Shown here piece after piece: positions 42,376-51,818 of a stretch of 64,000 bases of DNA; the first letter of the stretch is position 1; the number at the start of each line of letters is the position of its first letter. The DNA comes from JALYUA01 sp038203955 (GTDB lineage: Bacteria > Acidobacteriota > Thermoanaerobaculia > UBA5066 > Gp7-AA6), in contig JBBRDK010000004.1 in NCBI GenBank assembly GCA_038203955.1, positions 1 through 64,000 of the forward strand. The letters are read 5' to 3'. Position numbers and translations under genes: made by a program. Below the pieces are notes generated by a model. It had not been told where the DNA came from and did no database searches. It saw only the letters and a program-made list of their open reading frames with translations.

Positions 42376-44889
42376 TCAGCGCGAACCGCGTTCCGCCGTA
42401 TCGAGCGCCTCTCCCACGCAACGGATCAGCTCCTCCGCCGAGTAGGGCTTGCGCATGGTCATGCGGACGCCGGCCTCGACGTAGCTGGCGCGCAGCTCCG
42501 CGCCGAGGATCCCGCTGACGAGGATCGCGGAAACGTCCGGATCGATCTCCTTCATGCGGAGAAAAGCCTCCCAGCCTCCGAGCCGTGGAAGGCCGATGTC
42601 GGTGACGACCACGTCGATCTCGCCGTGTCGCGCCTCGAACGTCTCGACGGCAGCGAGGCCGTCTCCCGCCGTCAGAACGCGGTAGCCCTCTTCCTCGAGA
42701 AGCTGACGGACCGACTGGAGCAGCAGAGGCTCGTCCTCGACGAAGAGCACGGTCCGCCCGCGGGCGTCGGCGACAGTCCGTTCGGGTTCCCTCTTCCGGG
42801 GCGCCCCGTCCGGCTCGACGGCCATCGCCGGAAACGCGAGGCGGAAGCAGGTGCCGCGGCCCACCTGGCTCGAGAGGTCGATCAGGCCGCCGTGGCTTTC
42901 CACGATCCCGTACACCATCGCGAGGCCGAGACCGGTGCCCGCTCCCTCGCCCTTGGTGGTGAAGAAAGGCTCGAAGACGCGCCGCCGGGTGGGCTCGTCC
43001 ATTCCTGTCCCCGTGTCCGCGACACCCACGCAGGAATACCAGTCGTGCTCCGCCGAAGGGGAGCGTTTTCGAATGACCGCGCCGGCGGCGCGCTCCGTTC
43101 GGATCGAGAGCCGCCCCCCGTCCGGCATGGAATCCCGGGCGTTCAGGCAGAGATTCAGCAGGGCCTGGAGGATCTGGTTGGCGTTTCCCTCCAGGGGCGG
43201 CAGATCCGCCCCGAGCTCCACGTCGACCTCGATCGCCTTCGGGAAAGTCTCCCGGACGAGATCCGTCACCTCTTCCACGATCTCGTTCAGCTGAACGCGT
43301 GCCGACGGCAGGTCGCCCCGCCGCGCGACGGTCAGGAGCTGCCGAACGACGCCGGCGCCCCGTTCGACTGTCTTTTGAATCGTCTCGACGTGCGCGGCGA
43401 CCGCCGGCAGGGCGCGCGCCTCTTTCCGGATCAGCGAGGCGTAGGCGCCGACGATGTTCAGGATGTTGTTGAAATCGTGGGCGACTCCTCCCGTCAGCGT
43501 GCCGAGCGATTCCTGCTTCTGCGACTCGCGCAGCTGTTCCTCCAGCCGCTTGCGGTGGCTGATCTCTCGAAGGACGGCCAGTCCGCCGACGATCTCGCCT
43601 TCTTCGTTTCGGAGGGGCGCGTACTGCGCGTCGAAGGATCCGCGGAGCCCGAGCGCGTCGAAGGTCCGGTCGGCGGCGGAACAGCTCTCTCCCTGAAGCG
43701 TCGCGAGGAAGAGCCGTAGCTCCTCCGAGGAGTCGAGAGACGGGAAGATCTCCATCGCCCGGCGGCCGAGGACCTCCGACGCGGGCCGCCCGCTCGCCCT
43801 TTCCATCGCGGGGTTCCAGAGCGTGTACCGCAGATCGAGGTCGAAGGCGAGGATGGCGTCCGCGCTGCTTCGGATCAGGCCGTCCGTCAGGGCGTGCTCT
43901 CTCCGCAGCGCGTCGTCCGCGCTTTTCTGCGTCGTGACGTCGTGGAAGACGCAGACCGCCCCCTGGATCCCGCCGCCCGGATCCCGCAGGGGTCGTGCGT
44001 TGACGCAGAGCGTCCGGGGCTCCGGCCAGCCCTCTCGGTGGAGAACGACTTCGTCGTCGTCCACGTCCTCACCCTGGAGGGCGCGGGCGAGAGCGCTCTC
44101 TTCGAAGGAGAACAGGCTGCCATCCGACCGCTGGAGGCCGAAGCGGTTCGAATCCGTGCTCGCTGGCGGCGGCCCCAGGATGCGAGTGGCGGCGGCATTG
44201 AAGAACAGAAAATTCCGATGACGGTCGATGACGACGACGCCTTCGGCCATGTTGTCGAGAATGGAAGAGAGGACGCTTCGCTCCTCTCGGAGCGTCGCTT
44301 CAGACTCGAGGAGGCGATCGGTCTTGGCCTGAAGGTCCGCCGCCACGCGACGGCGCTTGGTCACGTCGCGGGAGACGACGATCAGGAACAGCGGCTCTCC
44401 GTGTTCGTCGTGAATCGTGCTGGTCGTCATTTCGACCGGCACCTCCGAGCCGTCCTTGCGGACGCAGAGAACCTCCGCGGAGGAGTGCCCCGATTCGAGC
44501 GTCCGGGCGACCAGCTCCGCCGTGGCGAGCGCGGAATCCGGACGTTGGAGGAAACCGACCTCCCGCCACGACGCCTCGTGGGCGCTGTATCCGAACATTT
44601 CGCCCGCCCGGCCCAGCCAGCGGACGATCCGTCCCTCGAGGTCGGTCAGGATCACCGCGTCGGGCATCCTGTCCAGGATCTCGATCGAGAACGGGAGGTC
44701 CGAGTCGGAGCGGCGGCGCCCGTTCGAGCGGCGCTCCGGAGCGCGGGGATGTTTGCGTGCGATCGACGTCTCGGGAAGCGGGTCGTTCACGGAAGCGAGA
44801 GGACGCTGCGGCGCGCGCTCTGATTCGCCTTCGGTCTGAGCGTCCCGCCCGGATCGCCGCGGCGTGCGCGCTTCTTCCGGCACGTTCAT
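42376..44889 (-). CDS. Hybrid PAS sensor histidine kinase with receiver domain
   Basis: 837 residues, probably cytoplasmic. Three PAS domains lie at about 65-180, 205-325 and 335-450. The kinase has a phosphoacceptor His471 in GGVAHDFNNIL and an ATPase domain with DTGTGM and GTGLGLAMVYG. A receiver domain (about 710-830) follows with its Asp in VTDIGLPRLGG. The organisation is that of NtrB-type hybrid kinases. The N-terminus is Arg- and Pro-rich. No partner output protein is adjacent. Confidence 0.92.
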   Translation of the reverse strand: MNVPEEARTPRRSGRDAQTEGESERAPQRPLASVNDPLPETSIARKHPRAPERRSNGRRRSDSDLPFSIEILDRMPDAVILTDLEGRIVRWLGRAGEMFGYSAHEASWREVGFLQRPDSALATAELVARTLESGHSSAEVLCVRKDGSEVPVEMTTSTIHDEHGEPLFLIVVSRDVTKRRRVAADLQAKTDRLLESEATLREERSVLSSILDNMAEGVVVIDRHRNFLFFNAAATRILGPPPASTDSNRFGLQRSDGSLFSFEESALARALQGEDVDDDEVVLHREGWPEPRTLCVNARPLRDPGGGIQGAVCVFHDVTTQKSADDALRREHALTDGLIRSSADAILAFDLDLRYTLWNPAMERASGRPASEVLGRRAMEIFPSLDSSEELRLFLATLQGESCSAADRTFDALGLRGSFDAQYAPLRNEEGEIVGGLAVLREISHRKRLEEQLRESQKQESLGTLTGGVAHDFNNILNIVGAYASLIRKEARALPAVAAHVETIQKTVERGAGVVRQLLTVARRGDLPSARVQLNEIVEEVTDLVRETFPKAIEVDVELGADLPPLEGNANQILQALLNLCLNARDSMPDGGRLSIRTERAAGAVIRKRSPSAEHDWYSCVGVADTGTGMDEPTRRRVFEPFFTTKGEGAGTGLGLAMVYGIVESHGGLIDLSSQVGRGTCFRLAFPAMAVEPDGAPRKREPERTVADARGRTVLFVEDEPLLLQSVRQLLEEEGYRVLTAGDGLAAVETFEARHGEIDVVVTDIGLPRLGGWEAFLRMKEIDPDVSAILVSGILGAELRASYVEAGVRMTMRKPYSAEELIRCVGEALDTAERGSR

Positions 44890-45072
44890 CGGCTGCTCCG
44901 GGGTTCGAGTGGGCGGGACCGGCGTGAGAGAAGTGCGCGCGGGAAAGGCGCGGGTCCGGCCGCCAGAAAAGGACCCCGCGACAAACGCCGGAGACGGGCG
45001 CCGATTCGCACGAGAGATGACGGCACGCTAACGCCGTCGAAACGCGCGGTCGGTACGCTGTCGTACCCGCTC

Positions 45073-47274
45073 TCAGGAGTGCCGGTGGGAGCTCTCCCGG
45101 AGGAAGTCGAGCGCCTCGCGTTCGACGCCGCGTTCCCGCGCATTCAGAAGAAAGAGCTCGACCGCCGGCCGGAATCCCGGGTCGGAGCGCACGAGAGGGC
45201 GAAGCTCGCGGTCGACCCGCTCGGGCAGGCGCTCGGCCCGGTAGAGCAGCGCCCGCCCCATGGACGTGTCCCGGCCCGGGGCGCCGGTACGCTCCGCGTG
45301 GGCCAGCGCCGTCCCCGCCTCCGAAAGTTGCCCGCTTTCGATCGCCAGCATGGCCATGGTGAGCCAAGCGTCGCTTCGCGCCGGGTCGAGCCGCGTCGCT
45401 TCGCGGACCTCGACGAGCGCTTCGGGGGTCTTGCGCTGTGCGCCGAGCGCGCGCGCGAGGGCGAGCCGCGGGCCGGCGTCGGAGGGCGCCCGGCGGACGA
45501 CGTCCCGGAGGATCGTCTCCGCCTCGCCCGCCCGTCCCTGCCGGAGCAGGTTCTCGCCGAGTGTCTTGCGGGTCGCCCCATCCTCCGGATCGAGTGCGAG
45601 CGCCGCGCGATACTGAGCCTCTGCCTCCCCCGGGCGGTTCAACCGGTCGAGCGCGATGCCGAGCTCCGTGAGCGCGACCAGGCTGTGCGGCTCGATCTCC
45701 ACGGCCCGGCGCAACTCCCGCTCCGCCTCCTCCATGCGGCCGAAATTCAGGAGCACGACCCCGCGGCCCACGCGCGCCGGCGCGTACCGTTCGTTCAGCG
45801 CGAGCGCGCGGTCGAAATCGCGGATCGCCGCCGCGAGATCCTTCTCGTGGTTCAGCGCCGTCCCCGAGGCGCTCCACTCCTCGCTGAACTGATGGCTCGG
45901 CGCGTGGACGCGAAGATGGCAGAACACGGCGCCGGCGCAGAGCGCCGCGAGGGCGGGCGCCCGCAGCCTCCAGGGATGGCTCCCGCGGCGCCCGATCACA
46001 CCCGCGATGCCGGCGCCGGCGAGAATCCCGAGGGCCGGGACCGCCGGAAGCCGGTACCGCGACCCGACCACCAGCAGGATGCAGGTCGCGAACGCCGTGG
46101 CGAGCCAGATCCAGACGAGCACGGGACGAGGACGCGACCGCGCCGTGACCGCGATTCCGGCGGCGCCCAGGGGGAAGAGCAGGCCGAACCCGGGCAGCAG
46201 GCGCAGGATCGGCGATTCGTCGCGGAAAAACCCGTAGCTGAACGTGTCGCGGATCTCGTCCGCCTGGACGGACCAGATCGCCTTCGCCCCGAGAAGCCTG
46301 GCCCAGGCGAGCGGCGCCTGCCGGATTTCCCGGAACGCTCTTGCGTAGTAATACCGGTCTTTATCGCCCGGCAGCGAGACTCCGTGACGGGTCGGTTCCG
46401 CTTCGAGCCGGTCCCAGGCCTCGCCGGGCCGCACGCTGGGCACGCCGCCCAGCGAGGGAGAGTTGCCGATGTAGAAGTTCAACCCTCCATGACCCTGGAT
46501 CAGCACCGGCCTCGGCGTCGATCGGACGTTCGCGACGGCGACCGGAAGGATCGGAACCGCGCAGGCCGCCGCGAGGACCGCCGCGCCAGCGAGCGCCCGC
46601 GGACGCCAGCCTCCCCGCCAGGCGATCCAGACGAGAACCGGGGGAAGGAACAGAAGAGACGTCGGACGAACGATCGCGGCGAGGCCGAAGAGGAAACCTC
46701 CCGCGGCGAGGCGCGCGCGGGATTCCGCCGAACCCGAGAGGACGACAAAGGCGCCGCAGAGGAGAAAGAGGAGAAGACCCTCCGACAGGATCGACACGTC
46801 GGCGAGGGCGAGAGGTCCATAGAGGGCGAGCGCGAACCCGGTCACGAGCTCCGCGGTGCGGCCGAAGAAGCGTCCCGAGAGACGCGCCGCCAGAACGCAC
46901 GTGACCGCTCCCAGGGCCGTCTGGACCAGCCGGACCGCGGCGAGGGATCCATCGAAGATCGCCAGCAGCGCCGCGAGAAAAAAGGAGTAGCCCGGGCCAT
47001 GCGCCGGAGGCACCGGCCAGGCGAAGTTGCCGGCGGCGATCCGCTCGGCCCATGTGAAGTATTCCCGCGAGTCGAGCTGCGGCGTCCGAAAGAGGGGAGT
47101 GCTTCCGAGGTCGGAGGAGATTCCGAGCCGCACCAGGAATGCGGCCGCGAACACGAGAGCGAGCGGAAGGGGAACGAGGATCGCCCCCCGGAGGAGCGGG
47201 CGCGGCGCCACCGGTTCCGGGGCGGCGGGCGCCGGCCGGGGAGGCGGAATCGCCGCTCTCTTCTTCCGGCTCAT
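45073..47274 (-). CDS. GT39-like membrane glycosyltransferase fused to TPR domain
   Basis: 733 residues. The N-terminal half has about ten membrane helices and a loop RTPQLDSREYFTWAERIA, resembling the acidic catalytic loop of dolichyl-phosphate-mannosyl-type transferases. After about residue 440 comes a soluble TPR region (RVGRGVVLLNFGRMEEAEREL, ALTELGIALDRLNRPGEAE). The protein would use a lipid-linked sugar at the outer face of the inner membrane. It is preceded by a 188-bp gap in which I see nothing notable. Confidence 0.8.
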   Translation of the reverse strand: MSRKKRAAIPPPRPAPAAPEPVAPRPLLRGAILVPLPLALVFAAAFLVRLGISSDLGSTPLFRTPQLDSREYFTWAERIAAGNFAWPVPPAHGPGYSFFLAALLAIFDGSLAAVRLVQTALGAVTCVLAARLSGRFFGRTAELVTGFALALYGPLALADVSILSEGLLLFLLCGAFVVLSGSAESRARLAAGGFLFGLAAIVRPTSLLFLPPVLVWIAWRGGWRPRALAGAAVLAAACAVPILPVAVANVRSTPRPVLIQGHGGLNFYIGNSPSLGGVPSVRPGEAWDRLEAEPTRHGVSLPGDKDRYYYARAFREIRQAPLAWARLLGAKAIWSVQADEIRDTFSYGFFRDESPILRLLPGFGLLFPLGAAGIAVTARSRPRPVLVWIWLATAFATCILLVVGSRYRLPAVPALGILAGAGIAGVIGRRGSHPWRLRAPALAALCAGAVFCHLRVHAPSHQFSEEWSASGTALNHEKDLAAAIRDFDRALALNERYAPARVGRGVVLLNFGRMEEAERELRRAVEIEPHSLVALTELGIALDRLNRPGEAEAQYRAALALDPEDGATRKTLGENLLRQGRAGEAETILRDVVRRAPSDAGPRLALARALGAQRKTPEALVEVREATRLDPARSDAWLTMAMLAIESGQLSEAGTALAHAERTGAPGRDTSMGRALLYRAERLPERVDRELRPLVRSDPGFRPAVELFLLNARERGVEREALDFLRESSHRHS

Positions 47275-47462
47275 CTCCCCGCCGCCGATACCGCACGCAC
47301 CATCTCGTCTTCACGTACGCACGTCCGCCGGACACGTTCTCTTGGACGCGGATCTGTGCCAGCCGCGCACAGAATCCTTCTCGTGCCGGCGGCTGCGGAG
47401 ACACAACGATGCAGGCGCGAGGACCTCGATGCGATCGATTCGGAATTCCGTCTCGCGGACGG

Positions 47463-49046
47463 TCAGAGCTTGACGAGCAGGGCTCCCGTGAAACGGCTCT
47501 CCGTCTTGCGAAGATCGGGCGAGAAACCTGGAACCGCCGAGCCGGGCGGTCCGGCGTTGCCGCCGGGAGGGGTGATGCCGCCGGGCCCGCTGAAATAGGG
47601 AACGTTCGCCGCGCGGCGGTTGAACTCCAGGCGGAACGTGACGAACTGGGAAGGCATGTAGTCGAGCGTCGCGGACGCGTCCCAGGCCCGGTACGGGTCG
47701 CCGGGGCTCACCGTGAAATACGACGTCCCGGAAAGCGCCGTCGCGCCGTTGACGGGCGGAATCAGGACGAGATAGCGGCCCGGGTTGTCGATGGATCCAC
47801 CGCCGAGAGTCAGCGCGTAGCGGTCGCCTGAGAACCAGAAGCGCGCGTACGCCATAAACCCGAGGAAATACTGAGCCGGTCCGGATGCTCCGTCCGCGGC
47901 GCAGCTCACGCCGTCGCCGTACTCGCATCCGGCGTCGAGCGTCAGTGTCATCGCCGCTTTGTCGAGAAAGCGGCCGGGACTATCGAGGTATTTGTACTGA
48001 ATGCTGTCGTCCGTGTGAATGCGCTTGCGCCCCGCGAGTCCGGCGGTATCGGTTCCGACATAGTTGTTGCTCAGAATCGAGAGAGAGCCCGTCGGCCGCC
48101 ACAGGAGCTGAAAGCCGAGGCCGGGCGCGTGGTTGAACTTTCCGTACGACTGCCACCCGTTGACGATCCAGAGCTCGGCCTTGAACCGTTCGCTCGGGAA
48201 CGCCTGGATTCGGACGCCGTTGAAGAACCACGGCGTGTTCGACGAGACGTACGAGGGCTGATACGACCAGTTGTCGTACTGGTAGTAGCTGAAGAGCCCG
48301 ACGTAGGACATGAAGATCCCTGCGTCGACGTTGATGCCGTTCCATTTGTCGATGTGGTATCCGCCGTACGCCTCGGAGACGTATCGGTAGGCGTTGTCCA
48401 GGTTCCACTGCCCGCGGCCCGTGCTCGCGTCGTTACGCGGCGTCGTCTGCGAATACATCCCGAACTGCGTCAGGAGCCGCCCGCGCACGTTCTTCCAGTG
48501 AAAGTCGCCGCCGACTCCCAGCTGCGTGAGCTGCAATTCTCCGGAACGGAAGATCTCGCTCGATCCTCCGATCGCGTCGTCGGCAGGGTGGCTCAGACTG
48601 TAGGTGTAGCTGGTGTCGAGCCGGAACTCGCCCGTGAAGGCGCTCGACTCGAGCGGGGAATCCTTCTGACGGCTATTGCCGGTCAACCACGTGAAATCCG
48701 CGAAGGCAAACGGCTCCGCGGGCTTCGGTGTCCCGCCCGGCGTCTCCGCGCCCGGGGAGATCGCTGCGCCCCGTGTCGGGTTCCCGGACGACTCCGGACC
48801 GGGGAGGACGGCGAGTGCGGGCGGGTCGGAAGTTTCCGCAGTCCGGCCGGACTCGACGGCGGCCAGGCGCCGTTCGAGTCTTTCGATCCGTTCGAGGAGC
48901 GCCCACTCCCGTTGCGCCGCGTCCGGAGAATCACCGTTGGACGGGCCGCAGGGAAGCGGCGTCCCCAAAACGGCGACGTGGTCCCCTCTCGCGGCGGCCC
49001 GAAGCAGAAGGAGCGCCGTCAGCGTGATTGCAAGAACCCTGTGCAC
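47463..49046 (-). CDS. Outer-membrane beta-barrel porin (BBP2/OmpL-like)
   Basis: 527 residues. A signal peptide (VLAITLTALLLLRAAARG) and a coiled-coil segment (LLERIERLERRLAAVESG) precede a Pro/Gly linker and a long beta-rich part. Strands such as FRLDTSYTYSLSHP, GIFMSYVGLFSYYQYDNWSY and FKAELWIVNGWQSYGK fit BBP2 porins. The last residues LLVKL suit a barrel terminus. The start is GTG 49046; no ribosome-binding site is visible. The tandem 11-bp repeats lie 24 bases upstream. Confidence 0.85.
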   Translation of the reverse strand: MHRVLAITLTALLLLRAAARGDHVAVLGTPLPCGPSNGDSPDAAQREWALLERIERLERRLAAVESGRTAETSDPPALAVLPGPESSGNPTRGAAISPGAETPGGTPKPAEPFAFADFTWLTGNSRQKDSPLESSAFTGEFRLDTSYTYSLSHPADDAIGGSSEIFRSGELQLTQLGVGGDFHWKNVRGRLLTQFGMYSQTTPRNDASTGRGQWNLDNAYRYVSEAYGGYHIDKWNGINVDAGIFMSYVGLFSYYQYDNWSYQPSYVSSNTPWFFNGVRIQAFPSERFKAELWIVNGWQSYGKFNHAPGLGFQLLWRPTGSLSILSNNYVGTDTAGLAGRKRIHTDDSIQYKYLDSPGRFLDKAAMTLTLDAGCEYGDGVSCAADGASGPAQYFLGFMAYARFWFSGDRYALTLGGGSIDNPGRYLVLIPPVNGATALSGTSYFTVSPGDPYRAWDASATLDYMPSQFVTFRLEFNRRAANVPYFSGPGGITPPGGNAGPPGSAVPGFSPDLRKTESRFTGALLVKL

Positions 49047-49069
49047 GGGGCGACGCTAGACGGCCCGGG

Positions 49070-49113
49070 CGGAAGAAGGTCGAAGGACACCCGAAAGAAG
49101 GTCGAAAGAGATA
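49070..49113. promoter_or_regulatory. Four tandem 11-bp repeats between divergent porin genes
   Basis: Four contiguous 11-bp units start at 49070, 49081, 49092 and 49103. Examples are CGGAAGAAGGT (first) and CGAAAGAAGGT (third); the consensus is CGRAAGAAnnn. The array begins 24 bases from the start of the minus porin and ends 40 bases before the plus porin. An 11-bp direct-repeat period is the hallmark of OmpR/PhoB-type regulator binding, and such a regulator is encoded at 51141. Confidence 0.7.
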
Positions 49114-49138
49114 CCTTTCGTTCACTCCGAGGCTCGTC

Positions 49139-49144
49139 GATAAT
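49139..49144 (+). promoter_or_regulatory. -10 box of the plus-strand porin, possibly leaderless
   Basis: GATAAT matches five of six -10 consensus positions. The expected start of transcription falls at or just before GTG 49153, and no ribosome-binding site is visible, so the transcript may be leaderless. Confidence 0.45.
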
Positions 49145-49152
49145 CCCGCGCC

Positions 49153-50505
49153 GTGACGTCGCCGCGCGCTCGACTCCTCCCTGTCGTCGGCGCGTTTCTG
49201 ATCGGCGGGGCCCTTCGCGCCCAGGAGCCTTCTTCCGGTTCGACGTGTGCGCCGGCGGACTCTCCGGCGGAGGCGAGGACGGGCCTTCACTTTCAATTCA
49301 CGGCCGTGACCCAGTCGCATCCGGCCTTCGGCGCCCGGTACTCCGGAAAGAACAGCCTGAGCACCGACTCGGAGCACGAGACCACGATCACGTCCACGCT
49401 CTCCCTGGGAGCGCGTCTCTGGGCCGGGGCGGAGGTCTACGTCGATCCGGAGCTGTCGGGAGGAAGCGGCTTGAGCCGTGCGCTCGGAGTCGCCGGATTT
49501 CCCAACGGGGAGTCCTTCCGGGTCGGCGATTCGCAGCCCCGGGTCTATCTAGCCCGCGCGATGGTCCGCCAGACCATCGCCGCGGGGACGGAGACCGAAG
49601 ACGTGCCGGAGGAGGCGAATCAGCTCGGAGGTCAGAGGCCGGTCCGGCGCTGGACCTTCACGGTCGGCAAGTTCGGGATCGGCGACTTCTTCGACGACAA
49701 CACCTATTCGCACGATCCGCGCACGCAGTTCATGAACTGGGCCGATTGGACCGCGGGCGCCTGGGACTATTCCGCCGACACGCGTGGATACACCTGGGGG
49801 TTCGTCGTCGAGTATAACGAAGCACGGTGGGCCGTCCGCGCGGGCGCCACGGCGCAGCCGAAAATCGCCAACGGGCTCGAATTCGACAAACGCCCGCTGC
49901 ACGCCTACGCGCTGAGCGGAGAGCTCGAGCGGCGCTATGAGATCGGGGAAGAGAAGGGGACCGCGCGGCTCGTTCTTTTCTACAACCGCGCGCACATGGG
50001 AAGCTACCGCGAAGCGATCGACTCATCGGGCGATCAGGCCCCGGACGTCACGGCCACGCGTCGAACAGGCCGAAGCAAATGGGGATTCGTCGTAAACGTC
50101 GAGCAGGCCTTGAGTCCCCGGAGCGGGCTTTTCCTTCGTGGGAGTTGGAACGACGGCCACAACGAATCGTGGGCGTATGCCGAGATCGACCGTTCCGTGA
50201 CCGCCGGCGCCGTCCGCAAGGCGCCGCTGAGACTTCGCCCGGACGACGAGGCGGGAATCGCGCTGATCCTGAACGGGATCTCCCGCGATCATCGCGAATA
50301 TCTCGAGGCCGGAGGGTACGGCTTTATGATCGGGGACGGCCGGCTCTTCTACGGCCTCGAGACGATCGCAGAGTGTTACTACCAGGCGGCCCTCCAGAAG
50401 CACGTGTGGTTGGCCGTCAACTACCAGTTCATCGCGCATCCCGCCTACAACCGGGACCGCGGGCCGGTCCACGTCTTTGGCGGCCGGTTCCACATCGAGT
50501 TCTAG
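49153..50505 (+). CDS. Carbohydrate-porin OprB-family protein
   Basis: 450 residues. A signal peptide (LLPVVGAFLIGGALRAQ) precedes a barrel with the OprB hallmarks: GKFGIGDFFDDNTYSHDPRT, FMNWADWTAGAWDYSADTRG and GYTWGFVVEYN. The C-terminal residue is Phe, as usual for outer-membrane barrels. It may pass sugars or other small solutes. The start is GTG 49153. It is divergent from the other porin, with the repeat operator between them. Confidence 0.88.
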   Translation: MTSPRARLLPVVGAFLIGGALRAQEPSSGSTCAPADSPAEARTGLHFQFTAVTQSHPAFGARYSGKNSLSTDSEHETTITSTLSLGARLWAGAEVYVDPELSGGSGLSRALGVAGFPNGESFRVGDSQPRVYLARAMVRQTIAAGTETEDVPEEANQLGGQRPVRRWTFTVGKFGIGDFFDDNTYSHDPRTQFMNWADWTAGAWDYSADTRGYTWGFVVEYNEARWAVRAGATAQPKIANGLEFDKRPLHAYALSGELERRYEIGEEKGTARLVLFYNRAHMGSYREAIDSSGDQAPDVTATRRTGRSKWGFVVNVEQALSPRSGLFLRGSWNDGHNESWAYAEIDRSVTAGAVRKAPLRLRPDDEAGIALILNGISRDHREYLEAGGYGFMIGDGRLFYGLETIAECYYQAALQKHVWLAVNYQFIAHPAYNRDRGPVHVFGGRFHIEF

Positions 50506-50799
50506 CGGGATGACGTCGAGGCGGATCGCGTGAGGGCGTCCCGGTCCGCTTTCCAGCGGCGCAAGGCGGCCGCGGCGATTCCGACGAAAAGAGAAGTAAC
50601 CGAGGCTCGCCAGGACAACCCGGGCACCTGCGCCGACCGCCGGCAAGGCGGCGATGCTTCCGAACCCGGAGAGCGCCAGGACGGCCAGCGACAGGAGAAG
50701 GATCGCCCGCCCATTCGGTGACGGCGCCGGAGTCGACACTCGGTACGCGCTTTCAACCGGAAGACGAGCCGGTAGGGCGCCGCCGCTCTCAGGCATCAT
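50502..50799 (-). pseudogene. Small membrane protein, frameshifted
   Basis: From ATG 50799 the frame encodes a tail and a hydrophobic helix (AILLLSLAVLALSGFGSIAAL), then loses sense and runs antisense through the porin gene. Skipping one base in the A4 tract at 50587-50590 joins it to LASLGYFSF and VGIAAAALRRWKADRDAL, ending at 50502. The repaired product has about 97 residues and two membrane helices. Either the gene is broken or the sequence has a homopolymer error. It overlaps the upstream small gene by 11 bases. Confidence 0.5.
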
Positions 50800-51019
50800 G
50801 TCCGGACTCTCTCCGCATTTCGCGCAGCAGCCCCCGGCAGCAGGCCACCTCGTGAAGGGCGACGACGAAGAGCACCGCTGCCGCTATCGTGACGGCGCCC
50901 TGGAACGCGCGGGACACGCCGCTCGCCACCCACACGGCAGCGAAACCCGCGGTCGCGATGAGAGCCACCGTGGCATAGCCGATCAGACGCCGCAGGATGG
51001 AATGAGTGTCGATTTCCAT
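50789..51019 (-). CDS. Small two-helix membrane protein
   Basis: 76 residues with two helices (YATVALIATAGFAAVWVASG and GAVTIAAAVLFVVALHEVA), followed by CCRGLLREMRRESG. I do not recognise it. The ATG at 51019 lacks a ribosome-binding site and lies 24 bases from a set of 11-bp tandem repeats, the same spacing as for the minus porin. It is first in a pair with the frameshifted gene. Confidence 0.6.
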   Translation of the reverse strand: MEIDTHSILRRLIGYATVALIATAGFAAVWVASGVSRAFQGAVTIAAAVLFVVALHEVACCRGLLREMRRESGHDA

Positions 51020-51042
51020 GGTCGAAGCGTGGATCGGACGAC

Positions 51043-51086
51043 CGGACGAAGTACGGAAGAAGCCCTAAAGAATTTCGGAAGACGAT
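51043..51086. promoter_or_regulatory. Four tandem 11-bp repeats upstream of small membrane genes
   Basis: Contiguous 11-bp units start at 51043, 51054, 51065 and 51076 (for example CGGAAGAAGCC and CTAAAGAATTT). They match the porin-promoter consensus CGRAAGAAnnn with some decay. The orientation and the 24-base distance to the gene start are the same as in front of the minus porin. The remaining bases up to the response-regulator stop at 51141 show nothing else. Confidence 0.6.
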
Positions 51087-51140
51087 TCGCCTCGGGCGCG
51101 AGAATCTCGGGCGATGGCGGCGGCGCCCACCGCGACTCCC

Positions 51141-51818
51141 TCAGCCCTCCGGAGAGAACCGGTACCCGACCCAGGGCTCCGTGCGGATGTACCGGGGGCG
51201 GTCCGGGTCGGGCTCGAGCTTGCGGCGAAGAGTGCCCATGTGGACGCGAAGCGTGTCGTTGGACACGCCGGCCGTCGAACCCCAGACCGTCGCGAGAAGC
51301 TGCCGGTGGGTCCAGACCGCTCCCGGCTTGGAGAGCAGAGCCAGCAGGAGGGAGAACTCGGTCGGCGTCAGATGGATCGGCCTTCCCGACCGCGAGACCG
51401 CACGCGTTTCCCGGTCGACCTCGATCTCCCCGAACCTCGCGAGAGGAACGGACTCCGCCGATCCGCGCCGCAGGAGGGCGCGCGCCCTCGCGACGAGCTC
51501 CGGGACGCCGAACGGCTTGGTAACGTAGTCGTCGGCGCCCGCGTCGAGCAGCCGGACTTTCTCGCGCTCCTCCTGCCGGACCGTCAGAATGAGAATCGGC
51601 ATCGCGGATGCCTGCCGCACCTTCCGGACGAGCTCGAGACCGTTGACCCTGGGCATGTTGAGGTCCGTGACGAGGAGGTCGAAATGATCCGCGTCGAGCA
51701 GGTCGCCGGCCTCCACTCCGTCGATCGCCGTCTCGACCTCGTAGCCCGCCTTTTCGAGCGCGTCCCGGACCACCTTCCGGATGGCGGCCTCGTCGTCGGC
51801 GACGAGAATCCGCGTCAA
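51141..51818 (-). CDS. OmpR/KdpE-like response regulator
   Basis: 225 residues. The receiver domain has Asp52 in LLVTDLNMPRVNG and Lys in VTKPFG. The C-terminal winged helix (LTPTEFSLLLALLS, VHMGTLRRKLEPDP, EPWVGYRF) binds direct repeats in this family. It starts with TTG 51818, overlapping the kinase stop (TTGA). Encoded with a KdpD-like kinase and near a KimA-like potassium importer. It is the likely binder of the local 11-bp repeats (inference). Confidence 0.92.
   Translation of the reverse strand: MTRILVADDEAAIRKVVRDALEKAGYEVETAIDGVEAGDLLDADHFDLLVTDLNMPRVNGLELVRKVRQASAMPILILTVRQEEREKVRLLDAGADDYVTKPFGVPELVARARALLRRGSAESVPLARFGEIEVDRETRAVSRSGRPIHLTPTEFSLLLALLSKPGAVWTHRQLLATVWGSTAGVSNDTLRVHMGTLRRKLEPDPDRPRYIRTEPWVGYRFSPEG

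Noticed and set aside
44890..45072. Possible small gene between the hybrid kinase and the GT39-like gene
   Set aside because: No frame with a ribosome-binding site or protein-like composition.
50023..50799. Single 258-codon frame antisense to the porin
   Set aside because: Only its first about 70 codons look like protein; the rest is antisense to the OprB-like gene.
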